Assembly: GCA_020632885.1 (NCBI GenBank)
Contig: JACKEQ010000003.1
Coordinates: 310,001-374,000 of the forward strand
DNA: 64,000 nucleotides
Reading direction: 5' to 3'
From: Alphaproteobacteria bacterium
GTDB taxonomy: Bacteria > Myxococcota_A > UBA796 > GCA-2862545
The notes beneath the pieces were generated by a model, which was given only the letters and a program-made list of their open reading frames with translations, searched no databases and was not told the DNA's origin. Below, piece after piece: positions 1 through 9,446 of this stretch. Made by a program: the position numbers and the translations under genes. The first letter of the stretch is position 1. The number at the start of each line of letters is the position of its first letter.

Positions 1-254
1 TCTGCGTCCGGATGGAACGTCCCTGGCCAGAACGACGTGAAGCTGCTCCAGGAGCTGGACGCCCAGGTACAGGCTGCTACGACACCTCAGGTGCTGGCGG
101 AGAAAGCACGTCGCGATCATCGCCTCTGCTGGGGGGAGCGCACATTGTTCCTGGGCCGACACCAACCCTTGTCTCACGATCGCCTACGAGGACAGAGGAG
201 CGAGAGGCCACTTCTACGGCTACGGACAGGCCGGCCTCGAAGCCGCGACGCAGT
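1..254. other. Left flank of the insertion sequence, no gene recognised
   Basis: Short open frames exist on both strands, but none shows a recognisable domain, a ribosome binding site or consistent coding character. It could be the remnant of a gene interrupted by the IS21 element that begins near 255, but the piece is too short and too degraded to identify. Confidence 0.4.
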
Positions 255-258
255 TGTG

Positions 259-301
259 GATCCGGAAAGTCTGGCCGCTGAGGATCCGGAAACTCTGGCC
301 G
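259..301 (+). repeat. Left-end transposase-binding repeats of the IS21 element
   Basis: Two direct copies of a 19-base unit lie at 259-277 (gatccggaaagtctggccg) and 283-301 (gatccggaaactctggccg), differing at one base and separated by five bases. The second recurs inverted at the right end. Tandem sites inside the ends are typical of IS21 elements, where IstA binds. Confidence 0.8.
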
Positions 302-365
302 GTTCCCTACCGGCCGCCCCACCTGGGTCTGGGTAGCCGGCAGGTCCTACCCGAGGCCCAGCCAG

Positions 366-1781
366 GTGATTCCCGTCATGACCAGAGCCAACATCCACCT
401 GCTTGCCGAGAACGAGCATACGCAGCAAGACATCGCGGACCGATTGAAGGTCGGAGAACGGTCCGTGCGTCGCATCCTCACCGAGCCCTGCCCCACGCCG
501 GACGAGGTGCGTGCCGATCGGCGGGCCGCGGGCCCCAAGCAGGGCCGCCCGACCAAGGCCGCCCCTGAGCTCATCGAGCGCATCCGGAAGCTGCTCGTGG
601 AGGAGCCAAGCATCCCCGCGACGGAGGTGTACCGGCGCGCCGTGGGCTGGGGCTACGCGGGCAAGCGCAGCGCCATGAGCGAGCTGGTCCGCCGGCTCCG
701 GCCGGAGAAGAAGCCCGACCTGGTCGTCAGGTTCGAGGGTTTGCCTGGCGAGTACGGCCAGTTCGACTTCGGTGAAGCGACGCTGACGTACGCAGATGGG
801 CGGCACGAGCGACTTCACTTCTTCGCGTCGCGCCTGAAGTTCTCGCGTCTCCTGCATGTCGTCGTGACGCCGAATCAGAAGGCGGAGACCGTGGTCCGCT
901 CCCTGGTCGCCACCTTCGAGCAGTGGCGCGGGGCGCCGCGGGAGTGGGTGTTCGACAACCCGCGTACGATCCGCATCTCCCTGCCCGGCGTCGAGCCGCC
1001 GGTGCCCCACACCCACCTGCGGGACCTGCTCGCCGAGGTCGGCGGGATCCCCACCTTCTGCTTGCCGCGGAAGGGCAACCAGAAGGGCTCCGTCGAGAAT
1101 CTGGTGGGCTTCGTGAAGGGCGACTTCTTCTTCGCCCGGAAGTTCCGCGATCGCGAGGACGTCCTCGTCCAGCTCGCCGAGTGGCTCCACGAGACCAACC
1201 ACATTCGCCCGTGCCGAGCCACCGGTGAGGTGCCGGCCGTCAGGTACGAGCGTGAGCGCGAGCTGCTACGGCCGGTGCCGGACTCTGTCTGCGCGGCCAG
1301 GTACACGATCCGCGAGCAGCGGGTCGTGTCGGCGAGCGCGCTCATCCATCATGAGGGCACGCCATACGCGGTCCACCCTCGGGCCGTGGGGCACACGGTT
1401 GACCTGCGTATCGGGCTCGACTTCCTCGAAGTCGTCGACGCCGGCCACGTCGTGGCGCGGCACGCGCGCCGCGACAAACGCGGTGGTGTGGTTCGTTCTC
1501 GAGAAGACCGTGAGGCCACCCTGGCGGTTCTGGGCGGCCGGCAGACCGGGTTCTTCAAGCGGGAGTGCCTCCGAGAGCTGGGCGAGGCTGCCGAGGACTT
1601 CCTCACGCGCCTCATCTACGCCGGGCCGCCGGAGGCCTGGCACGAGCCCGTGGCGGCCCTGTTCGAGCTCCTGCAGGAGCACGGCGGCGAGCGCGTGCTC
1701 GCCGCCCTCGGGGCGTCCCTCACGCGAAACGACATCTCCGTACGCGGGGTTCGGCGCGCGCTCGGTGTGGAGGCCGCATGA
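366..1781 (+). CDS. istA: IS21 family transposase IstA
   Basis: This is the DDE-type transposase that cuts and joins the IS21 element, acting with IstB. The 471-residue product has an N-terminal helix-turn-helix region (about residues 8-45) and a retroviral-integrase-like core with candidate catalytic residues Asp134 (QFDFGE), Asp197 (FDNPRT) and Glu244 (KGSVENL). The C-terminal third matches the usual IstA extension. Length is normal for the family. The GTG at 366 and the ATG at 378 are both possible starts; neither has a strong ribosome binding site. The stop overlaps the istB start as ATGA, implying translational coupling. The frame is intact, in contrast to the decayed DNA downstream of the element. 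Confidence 0.93.
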   Translation: MIPVMTRANIHLLAENEHTQQDIADRLKVGERSVRRILTEPCPTPDEVRADRRAAGPKQGRPTKAAPELIERIRKLLVEEPSIPATEVYRRAVGWGYAGKRSAMSELVRRLRPEKKPDLVVRFEGLPGEYGQFDFGEATLTYADGRHERLHFFASRLKFSRLLHVVVTPNQKAETVVRSLVATFEQWRGAPREWVFDNPRTIRISLPGVEPPVPHTHLRDLLAEVGGIPTFCLPRKGNQKGSVENLVGFVKGDFFFARKFRDREDVLVQLAEWLHETNHIRPCRATGEVPAVRYERERELLRPVPDSVCAARYTIREQRVVSASALIHHEGTPYAVHPRAVGHTVDLRIGLDFLEVVDAGHVVARHARRDKRGGVVRSREDREATLAVLGGRQTGFFKRECLRELGEAAEDFLTRLIYAGPPEAWHEPVAALFELLQEHGGERVLAALGASLTRNDISVRGVRRALGVEAA

Positions 1782-2563
1782 ACCGCGAAGACATCGACAT
1801 CGACGCCCTCCTTCGCCGCCTCCACCTGCCCACCGTGAGGCGACTGCTTCCCGAGCTCGAGACCCGAGCTGCTGTGGAAGGGTGGTCTCATCGGGACTTC
1901 GTTGCCGTGCTGATCGCCGAAGAGGTCGCACACCGGAACGGCACGCGGGTCGCGAAGGCCGTGCGCAAAGCTCAATTTCCGTTCGTCCGGACGATCGAGG
2001 ACTTCGACTTCGTCTTCCAATCCAGCCTGCGCCGTCAGGCGCTCGGGCCCTTCCTTGGACCTGAGCTGGTCACCGAGGGACGCAACCTCGTCCTGTCCGG
2101 AAAGCCCGGCCGCGGCAAGACGCACATCGCGATCTCCGTCGCCTACCGTGCCATCCAGAACGGGCACGACGCCCGCTTCATCAGCGCTGCCGACCTCATC
2201 GACACACTGAGCGCTGCCGCGAAAGAGGGTCGACTGCGGGACGCCACGGCGGAGTTCGTCGCGCCCCACGTCCTCGTCATCGACGAGGTCGGCTACCTGC
2301 ACCACGCCGACGACGCGGCCAACGTGCTCTTCGGGGTCGTCGACCAGCGCTACCTCCGAAAGCGGCCCATCATCCTGACGACGAACAAGCGCCTGTCGGC
2401 CTGGGGCACGGTTCTCCACGACCCCGACCTCGCCGAAGTCATCCTCGACCGCATCCTCGAGCGCGGCGTGCACCTCGCACTCGGCGGACCCTCGTGGAGA
2501 CGACGTCACCTTCCGGAAAGCATCGAGGCCGAGCTTCGGGAGGCGCCCGAAACCTCGGTCTGA
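1778..2563 (+). CDS. istB: IS21 family helper ATPase IstB
   Basis: IstB is the AAA+ partner that helps IstA choose and capture target DNA. The 261-residue protein has an N-terminal helical region with residues typical of IstB, a Walker A motif SGKPGRGKTH with Lys114, a Walker B LVIDEVGYL, and the sensor segment ILTTNK. The start was placed at the ATG of the ATGA overlap with istA; the open frame extends further upstream but only as a shadow inside istA. Full length for the family, no damage seen. Confidence 0.93.
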   Translation: MNREDIDIDALLRRLHLPTVRRLLPELETRAAVEGWSHRDFVAVLIAEEVAHRNGTRVAKAVRKAQFPFVRTIEDFDFVFQSSLRRQALGPFLGPELVTEGRNLVLSGKPGRGKTHIAISVAYRAIQNGHDARFISAADLIDTLSAAAKEGRLRDATAEFVAPHVLVIDEVGYLHHADDAANVLFGVVDQRYLRKRPIILTTNKRLSAWGTVLHDPDLAEVILDRILERGVHLALGGPSWRRRHLPESIEAELREAPETSV

Positions 2564-2606
2564 ATCCGGAATCGACCCGGCGTCGGCTGACCGGGCCCAA
2601 AGACCA

Positions 2607-2635
2607 GGGGGCGAAGCACCTTGTGCTTCGCCCCC
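2607..2635. terminator. Strong stem-loop downstream of istB
   Basis: Positions 2607-2619 and 2623-2635 form a perfect 13-base-pair stem (gggggcgaagcac with its complement) closed by the loop ctt. It lies about 45 bases after the istB stop and inside the insertion sequence. There is no T-run, so intrinsic termination is possible but not proven; it could also shield the element from outside transcription. Confidence 0.5.
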
Positions 2636-2813
2636 ATGAAAAGCAAGGAACGCGGCGTCGCGGCGGAGTCGAGCATGGCCGGGTCCCCTGCACGAGGGGC
2701 GTCAGGGAGCCGGAACGGCGCTCTGACGGCGCGAGGAAGGGGTGGCCGCCTGACGCCGACGAGACGACGCGTTGCGTCACCCCGGCACACACGTCCTGCT
2801 ACACTATGCCGAG

Positions 2814-2844
2814 CGGCCAGAGTTTCCGGATCTTCCCGGCCAGA
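2814..2844 (-). repeat. Right-end inverted repeat of the IS21 element
   Basis: 2814-2832 is the exact inverted copy of the left repeat at 283-301. A partial outer copy, cggccaga at 2837-2844, lies just outside it, so the right end has one full and one partial binding site while the left has two full ones. Confidence 0.8.
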
Positions 2845-2850
2845 CGGCAC

Positions 2851-3752
2851 CCACGCAGTGCTTCCAGAGCATCTGTCTGGAGTGGGTCGTTCTGCTGAGT
2901 GCGCCGTCCCCGACAGAAGCCGAGGTTGCGCTGCGCCGCGACGGGTGACACTCCACCCATTCGCGGTCCGCCGGGAGCGCACTGGCGTCTCTCTCCGCGA
3001 AGCACGGCACATCCTCGGGAGGCATAGGGAGATGCTGGCCAGGCTCGATGGAGGAGGTGGTGATGCTATGATGATGATGGCGGTGGCCCACGCCATCGAC
3101 CCCACTCTTCTGCGGCGGTGAAGGAGCGATGCAGAACAGCCAGTTGGTGGTGCTAATACTACGGGATGATGGGGCCATCAGCCCGCAGTCGTCGAGGAGG
3201 TGCTGAAGGGGGCTGGGTGGCATCGCACAGGGGCGATCTGGTGTGGTTGGGAGCGAAGCATCGGGTTTGGGCGCAGGAGTCGATACCTGGTCTGGAGCGC
3301 TCGATCGAGACCACGCCTACTCCCCCAACAGGTAGTCCGCTGCCCGGAGGTGACAGGGACCTCTCTGTCTTCAGAAGCACCCTTGCAGGCGACGTGTACA
3401 ACTACGAAATGTCCTGCACATCGCCACCGTCGCCGCTGCAGACACGGGCCTTCAGTGACTTCTGCACGACGACCACGTTCGCCGGGCCATCCAAATCCAC
3501 TGAAGCGGCGACCAAGCCCCGAGACCATCGCCTGAGCGCCAGACGTCCCATCGAGCAGACCGGAGTGCCGAGCAGTGCTCCGGTACCCCCTCAGCTTCGG
3601 CGAGATTTGCTCGTTGCCGCCTGGGCCATCGATAGACCCGCAACTGCTTCGGCATGCCCGCAGGAGGTCTGCCGCTGCGGCCCGTGGAGGGCCAGCAGCG
3701 TCGGCCACCCGATCCCGACGCCAGCCTGGTGAACGCTACGAACAAGGAGGCA
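2851..3752. other. About 900 bases with no recognisable gene
   Basis: Several open frames of 80-190 codons exist on both strands, but their translations show no domain, no signal peptide and no consistent codon bias. I see no repeats or RNA genes here. The sequence behaves like the rest of the indel-rich block that follows, so a decayed gene could be hidden but is not readable. Confidence 0.5.
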
Positions 3753-3855
3753 TGGCGGCGGACTATGGAATCGAACCCACCGAACGGAAGCCTCTGACCC
3801 GTCCGACCTCGGTTTTGGAAGACCGGGCCTGCACATATCGGCGGAAGCCGCCGCC
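3753..3855 (-). tRNA. selC: Degenerate selenocysteine-type tRNA (tRNA-Sec)
   Basis: Read on the minus strand, this 103-base stretch has the outline of tRNA-Sec: a G/C-rich acceptor start ggcggcgg, an anticodon arm cggtcttccaaaaccg, a long variable arm with a 7-base-pair stem (cggacgg with ccgttcg), a T-loop core ggttcgattcc, and a 3' end ccgccgcca. A loop cttcaaa holding the UCA anticodon is characteristic of tRNA-Sec; here it reads cttccaaa, one C too many. The T-stem and the acceptor are also imperfect. The gene is therefore either a decayed relic or an intact tRNA-Sec spoiled by sequence errors. tRNA-Leu or tRNA-Ser would also have long variable arms, but the loop fits Sec best. Confidence 0.55.
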
Positions 3856-3889
3856 GGCCCTGTAACCGCGTCATCAGGCCCGCACGAAC

Positions 3890-4497
3890 CAGCTCAGTAC
3901 CGTGCCTCAGCAACCCTCCGGGACCAGCGCGGCGCGTCCGGCCACCACCTGTTACGCGCATCGCGCGTCCGCGTGATCCGCTGCACGTGCACCGTCGAAG
4001 CGTCGCGGACCCCAGATCCCGCTCGAACGTGCCTGCCCGTCGTCGTACTCCACCGAGAGCACCCAGGTGCGCCCAGACCCGCGTGGGTGTGCCCGGGGAC
4101 CTCAGGCCCGCGCCAGGCAGAGCCCACCGGCATGTCGCCGTGCACGATCGGTACTCGACCTGGGCGAGCCCGATCAGGAAGCCACGGCAGCGCGTCATCG
4201 GCGAGGTACCGCCGCACCGGCATCGGGAGACCGTCCGGGTGCGGTGCCAACGGCTCGCGGGGCATCCTGCACGTCGAGCTGCTTTCGTGAGCGTCCAGCG
4301 CCCCTGACCCCACCGGCACACCCGCGTCCTTCTCGGCCAGACTGCGGGGCCGCCGCCTCGAGATCCGCGATGTGCGCCTGACACGACGGAGCACAGCGTG
4401 GCGTGAGCGGCTACCAGCAGATCCAGGGCCTCTGTCCCGACCCCACGTAGGCGCGAGGACCCTTCCGGCGGGTGGTGCGAAGGGCTCACGACACGTC
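3890..4497 (-). pseudogene. ChrR-like cupin anti-sigma factor, broken
   Basis: No single frame is intact, but pieces in two frames together resemble a ChrR-type zinc-cupin anti-sigma factor. One frame gives LDLLVAAHATLC near the start, resembling the N-terminal zinc-binding part. Another gives PMPVRRYLADDALPWLPDRA and then VPGHTHAG, the histidine-containing cupin core. It lies directly downstream of an ECF sigma factor relic on the same strand, the usual arrangement for this regulator pair. At least two shifts of frame are needed, so as written the gene cannot make a working protein. Confidence 0.5.
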
Positions 4498-4930
4498 CTC
4501 CAGACGCGTGCGGAGCCTCGCCATCGCCAGACGCACGCGACTCTTCACCGTACCGAGCGGCGTCGCCGTGTGCTCGGCGATCTCGGCGAGCGTGCGCCCG
4601 CCGAAGTACGCATACGGAGGACGTCCGCCTGCTCCGGCGGGAGTCGCCCAGCGCAGATCGCACCTGGAAGCCCTCCGTGAGCGGTCCGCCCGCTCGTCCG
4701 GACGGGGCGCGGGGTCCTCCACCAGCGCGGGGTCGTCCGCCTCCACCACAGCCCGCCGCCGTCGCAGGTGGTCCGTGTGCGCGTTGCGCGCCACCGTGAA
4801 GATCCAGGCTGCCGCATCTCCCCGCTCGGGTCGTACTGGTACGCCAGACCCGCAGGAACACGTCCTGCGTGAGCTCCTCGGCCAGCGTCGGGTCACCCCG
4901 CCTGGCCGCGAGCAACCACGCCTTCTTATC
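4486..4930 (-). pseudogene. ECF sigma factor, frameshifted
   Basis: Pieces of an ECF (sigma-70 family) factor appear in order on the minus strand but in different frames. Region 2 reads AARRGDPTLAEELTQDVFLR, then AAWIFTVARNAHTDHLRRRR. Region 4 reads YAYFGGRTLAEIAEHTATPL followed by GTVKSRVRLAMARLRTRLED, the DNA-binding helix-turn-helix. At least two indels separate the pieces. The extreme N-terminus is lost at an AT-richer patch (ttatcttaaatg, about 4925-4936) that does not look like the surrounding DNA. The pair with the ChrR-like relic suggests a former oxidative or photo-oxidative stress switch. Confidence 0.65.
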
Positions 4931-6035
4931 TTAAATGGGCCCATCCAGGCGAACAGGACGCGCGAACGCCTCCCCTGTCCGCGCGCGGTCGCGCACGGCA
5001 CGAGCCAGTCCGGGGTCGGATCCACCCCCACGTGTAGCAACACACACCCGGTTGCCGCCAGGACCCCCAGATTCCAGCCATGGATGTCGCTCGCGATGGG
5101 TCCGTGACCGGGAGCACGCGCTCCTCCGTCGACCTGTACGCGCCCGCTCCACCCGCGATCACCGACGACCTCGCCGACGATCGCGATCCCCGCACAACCG
5201 CAATCCGTACGCTATTGTACGGATGTGGTCAGGCGGTGCGACCAGGGACCCACGGAGGCCGCGGGGCTGATGGCGGTGGCCTCGGAGCCACGTGCGACAC
5301 GGACGTCGCCTGAGGCTCTGGAGGCCTGCGGCCTGAAGAGGCGGAGCGGGCGTCTACACCCTCGCGAGTGACTGGTTCTTCGAGCTCACCGCGAGCCCTC
5401 GCCCAGACGTCGCGTGCCTGGAGGGCACCGTCACACCCACCATGGCAGCTCATCTACTGGCCTTCGGGCTGCGCGCCTACCTCGGACGGCAGAGGGCGAC
5501 ACCCGCGCGGCTCTCTTCGCTCTGCCAGGCCTTTCGCTGACCCCGGCTACGTCTTCCGTTCTGGCTCCTGCCCGAGCAGCACGCGCTCCGGTTAGCTCTA
5601 CGCGGAGTCGGAGCCTGACCCGCCGTCCTGCTGGTGCTCCCACCCCGGCGAAGGAAGCTCTGGTTCATGGACGGCGTGGCGTCCACCGAGCGGCCCGGCC
5701 CGCTCCGACCCTCGCAGGTGCTCGATGATGGTGGTGCAGGGCGTCCGCGGCTGCGCCACCGACGCGATGCCCCCACCCCACGCGTCCGGTGCTCCTGCCG
5801 TTGGTGGGCAATCTGCGCGCCTTCCGCACGGTGCTCCTGACGACCTCGTGGCTCTCCGCGGCTGTCGCCGTTTAAGTACCTACGGCGTGGCCGGCCTGGC
5901 GAACGCGCGGTTCCAGGCGCTCTCTGACCGCGACACCCTGCTCGGCTCGCGGCGCCCAGCGGCGAACAGCATGGTGGGCACGTCTGCAGGCCTGCGTGTC
6001 GTCACCACGTTCACGGCGCCCTCCCCGGTCGGACG
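4931..6035. other. About 1.1 kb without a recognisable gene
   Basis: Open frames of up to about 110 codons overlap on both strands, but none has a recognisable motif, and short AT-richer patches interrupt the GC-rich background (for example around 5215 and 5872). I could not find repeats, RNA genes or promoters. The upstream part of the kinase relic at 6036 may lie in the last 100 bases. Confidence 0.45.
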
Positions 6036-7567
6036 GCTTTGATGGACCGCATCGACCGCCACATCGTGGAGGGCGCTCGGCGAGGGCGCGATGTGGCCGC
6101 GGGTCCTGCGGGTCCGGCATGCCGACCTCGGCACCCCCGACGCCTGAAGCTCCTCACGCTCTCCGCGGAGCTCGCGGGCGACCGGTTCCTCCAGGAAGCC
6201 CGGATCCAGGCGGCTCTGCCACCCGAACGTCAAAATGGTGTCACGGACTTCGTCTGCGCCGATGGGCCTGTCGACGTGATGGAGCTCGTGGAGGCGTGAC
6301 GCTCGCGCGAGCGACGGGGTGCACCGCTCACCGTGCCCGCAACGACGCGCGACAGCGGCGGCCCTGTTCGACGGCATCGAGGCCGCCCACCAGCTTCGGC
6401 TCAGTACTGCGACCTCAAGCCTGAGAACGTGATGATGCAGACGCCGCTGTCGGGGCTGGTCCTCGCATCATGGACTTCTGGCTCGCGAAGGCCGCTGACG
6501 CGATGCGCGTCGGACGCGCCACCCGTCCTGCACCATCATGGGCACCCCACAGTTCATGGCCCCTCGAGTTATACCGGGACGCCTTCCGCCGTCGAGGCCG
6601 CGCAGACCTCTACAGCCTGGCGCCATCCTCTACGAGCTGGTGTCGGGCCGGCCCGCCATCGCGAGCGGCGACCTGCCCAATGATGCGCTGCTGCCTCCAG
6701 GGCGAGGCACATCCCGCTCGGCGAGCTCGCACCGAAAGCCTCCCCGCTGACGGACGCCGTCGAAGGGCCCCCTGCGCTCGACCCGGGCGCGACCGCCCCG
6801 CCCGACATCGCGATCTTCCTGCACCCTCTGGGGAACACCGGGTCCCCACCCCTGAGGCCGGGCGCCTGCGGAGATCAGCGCTGCGGAACCTGCCGGAGGA
6901 GGACGACGACGACGAGGACGAGGACGCCGAGGGGACGACGGGATGCCTGAGGAAGAAGACGACGTCGAGGCTGCCCTCGCCGTCAGGCCTGGCGAGGAGA
7001 CCGGTGGTGACGCACCCATCCTCGAGACCCGCCCCACCGCCACCATTGAACCGCACCTGACGCCGTCTTCGGCTCCGGCCCTCGCCGCCGTGGTCGTCGG
7101 ACGGCGCTGCTGGCACCCTGGCCGGCCCTACCACCCGCGGTCTTCGCCAGTACTCTCCCACACCCACCGGGAGCGACTGCCGTCCCCACAGCCGGAGCTC
7201 CTCCGGACGCCCTGCACCTCCGGGCGCCCGCCTCAGCCCGAGCCGCCTTCCGGAGCCCGTCGCTTTGACGGCGCTGCCACCTCGCCTGCCCCCGTTCGCG
7301 TCGCAGTATTTCGTGCCGGAGCCTCCACTGGCTCCCTCCGACCCTGACGGCTCCCGCCGTCGCATCAGAGCCCTCCACACGCATCGTGCCCCGGACCTGA
7401 CGGCTACTCCTGTCGGCGAGGACGGCGCGCGCCACCCGCTCGTCGACTCAATTTCTGGCACCTACGGCGTGTGCGGGTGTTCGACAACCAGAAGGCGTCG
7501 TTGGCCACGCAGGTCACTGTCGCCCGGGGCCAGACCGTCCGACTCGCCGTGACGCTCTCGGGGTCTG
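6036..7567 (+). pseudogene. Serine/threonine protein kinase with PEGA domain, frameshifted
   Basis: Kinase pieces occur in the right order across three frames: LKLLTLSAELAGDRFLQEAR with DFVCADG and VMELVE (N-lobe and hinge, 6148-6296), DLKPENVMM (catalytic loop, 6411-6437), IMDFWLAKAAD (DFG loop region, 6468-6500, with Trp in place of Gly), MGTPQFMAP (activation segment, 6538-6564) and LYSL with ILYELVSGRPAIASGDLPND. An acidic and proline-rich linker follows. The C-terminal part FDNQKASLATQVTVARGQTV looks like a PEGA domain, common at the end of myxobacterial kinases. Five or more indels make the gene unreadable as written. It runs directly into the MopE-like lipoprotein. Confidence 0.65.
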
Positions 7568-7773
7568 TTGACGAAGCGCAGCCTGTGGCTCCTCGTCCTC
7601 GCCGGCTGCGCGTGGGTCACCTGACCCGGAGCTCCGCGAGCGTCTCGACGCGGACGGGGACGGCTTCGAGAAAGGCCGTGTTCGGCGGCCCGGACTGCGA
7701 GGACGACAACGACCCCTTATAATCAAAAGTATCCTGACGTCGAGGACTCCTGGTACGAGGTATCGATCAGACT
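7568..7773 (+). pseudogene. Displaced N-terminus of the MopE-like lipoprotein
   Basis: A TTG at 7568 opens a frame reading TKRSLWLLVLAGCAW, a lipoprotein signal peptide with lipobox LAGC, which hits a stop after 17 codons. In neighbouring frames the expected continuation is visible: DADGDGFE, then AVFGGPDCEDDNDP, then DVEDSWY. The junctions carry small indels and an odd AT-rich insert (ttataatcaaaag, about 7720-7732). Reassembled, the gene would begin here and continue in the intact frame at 7774. Confidence 0.6.
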
Positions 7774-9402
7774 GTGACGGCGCGTCCGATTTCGGGACCA
7801 GACCGCGACGGCTTCGGACTCGGCGTGGACTGCGACGACCTCGACAACCGCGTGAACCCGGGCGCCGTGGACCGGTGCTACGACGGCGTGGACACGAACT
7901 GCGACGGGGCGGACGAGGAGGACTGCGACGGCGACGGGGTCCCCCGGTCGGAGGACTGCAACGACGGCGAGCCGCTGGCGTTCCCTGGCAACGTGGAGGT
8001 CTGGTACGACGGCATCGATGGCGACTGCGACGGTGCGAACGACTTCGATCGTGACGGCGACGGCGACCCCTCGGCCGAGCACGGCGGCGGCGACTGCAAC
8101 GACCTCAACCCCCTGCTGACCTCGCTGGACGCCGACGGCGACGGGCTGTCCACCTGCCAGGGCGACTGCGACGACACGGACCCCGAGGCCACCGGGCTCG
8201 AGGGTCTCGACGAGGACGGCGACGGCATCACGGCCTGCCAGGGCGACTGCGACGACCACGACCCCGGCGTGCGGCCCGGCATCCCCGAGGTCTGGTACGA
8301 CGGCATCGATCAGAACTGCGACGGCCGCAACGACTTCGACCAGGACCTCGATGGCGCGGTCGAGAGCGTGGACTGCGACGACACGGACCCCGGCCGCTCG
8401 CCCCTCCTGCTCGAGATCTGCGCCGACGGCATCGATCAGAACTGCGACCCCACCGACGAGGACGACTGCGACCGGGACGGCTGGACCGACTGCGACGCCA
8501 CGTCGGACGCCACCTGCGACTGCGACGACACGGACGCCTCGATCCGGCCCGATCAGACCGCAGACGCCTGCTACGACGGGGTCGACGCGAACTGCGACGG
8601 CGCGGACGAGGACGACTGCGACGGCGACGGGTTCCCGGTGGACATCGACTGCGACGACGCGCGGACCGACGTGTACCCGGGCGCCCCGGAGGTCTGGTAC
8701 GACGGCGTGGACCAGAGCTGCGACGGCAACGACGGCGACCAGGACGCGGACGGGGTGACCCTGGCGGCCGGCGACTGCGACGACACGGACCCCACGGTGC
8801 ACCCCAGCGCCACCGAGGCGTGCGGAGACCTCGTGGACGCCGACTGCGACGGCTTCGTGGACCTCGCGGACTGCGACGGCGACGGTGCGATCGCGCTGGA
8901 CCGGGGCGGGACGGACTGCGACGACACCGACGGCACCATCTTCCCGATGGCCGTGGACACCTGCGGCGACACCGTCGACCAGGACTGCTCGGGCACCCCG
9001 AACCAGGACTGCGACTTCGACGGGTACCTCGCACCCGAGGACTGCGACGACACCCGCCCGGACGTGCACCCCGGAGCCACAGACATCTGCTACGACGGGC
9101 GCGACGCGAACTGCGACGGCCGTGACGACGACGACTGCGACGCGGACGGGCAGACGGCCTTCTCGCGCGGCGGCACCGACTGCGACGACAGCGACCCGTT
9201 CGTCTACCAGGGCGCCCCGGACGCCTGCTACGACGGCTTGGACTCCGACTGCGACGGGTGGCCCGACGACGACTGCGACCGGGATGGCTACCTGTCCGAG
9301 ACCCTCGGAGGCGACGACTGCGACGACACGAACCCCGACGCCCACCCCTTCGCGAACGACCCGCTGCTCGGCGCCGACCTGAACTGCGACGGCATCCCCT
9401 GA
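7774..9402 (+). CDS. MopE-like Cys/Asp repeat protein (putative metal-binding), main part
   Basis: The frame encodes 542 residues made almost entirely of repeats of the type YDGIDxNCDG-xxDEDDCDGDG followed by DCDDTDPxxxPxAxExC, the MopE/putative metal-binding motif family. Asp-rich DxDxDG loops suggest calcium binding and the paired cysteines suggest an exported, oxidised fold. About ten double units are present, with small changes in the spacer. The signal peptide is missing from this frame and is found, out of frame, at 7568, so the ORF start at 7774 is probably artificial. No C-terminal anchor is present; the reconstructed protein would be a lipoprotein. A second protein with the same repeats lies in the opposite orientation at 13.2-16.6 kb. 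Confidence 0.85.
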   Translation: MTARPISGPDRDGFGLGVDCDDLDNRVNPGAVDRCYDGVDTNCDGADEEDCDGDGVPRSEDCNDGEPLAFPGNVEVWYDGIDGDCDGANDFDRDGDGDPSAEHGGGDCNDLNPLLTSLDADGDGLSTCQGDCDDTDPEATGLEGLDEDGDGITACQGDCDDHDPGVRPGIPEVWYDGIDQNCDGRNDFDQDLDGAVESVDCDDTDPGRSPLLLEICADGIDQNCDPTDEDDCDRDGWTDCDATSDATCDCDDTDASIRPDQTADACYDGVDANCDGADEDDCDGDGFPVDIDCDDARTDVYPGAPEVWYDGVDQSCDGNDGDQDADGVTLAAGDCDDTDPTVHPSATEACGDLVDADCDGFVDLADCDGDGAIALDRGGTDCDDTDGTIFPMAVDTCGDTVDQDCSGTPNQDCDFDGYLAPEDCDDTRPDVHPGATDICYDGRDANCDGRDDDDCDADGQTAFSRGGTDCDDSDPFVYQGAPDACYDGLDSDCDGWPDDDCDRDGYLSETLGGDDCDDTNPDAHPFANDPLLGADLNCDGIP

Positions 9403-9446
9403 CGCGCTGACTTGTCTTCGTGTCGTGTTCGCTTTACGCTCGGACG

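Larger units (their letters stand above)
255..2850 (+). mobile_element. IS21-family insertion sequence (istA-istB)
   Basis: The element carries the diagnostic IS21 pair: a DDE transposase followed, with an ATGA overlap, by an AAA+ helper ATPase. Both ends carry the 19-base word gatccggaaactctggccg, direct at 283-301 and inverted at 2814-2832, with a one-mismatch copy at 259-277 on the left. Multiple end repeats acting as transposase binding sites are a known IS21 trait. The outer limits are estimates: TG at 255-256 on the left and about 2850 on the right, where only part of the outer repeat (2837-2844) is seen. About 290 non-coding bases follow istB before the right end. No target duplication could be identified. 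Both genes are open, so the copy may be active. Confidence 0.85.

Noticed and set aside
3452..4915. A 487-codon minus-strand frame
   Set aside because: It contains only a fragment of the ECF sigma factor at its start and then runs through non-coding frames of the anti-sigma relic and the tRNA-like sequence.
7723..9345. A 540-codon antisense Val/Ala-rich frame opposite the MopE-like gene
   Set aside because: The Val-rich repeats simply mirror the Asp-rich repeats (GAC and GTC are reverse complements).
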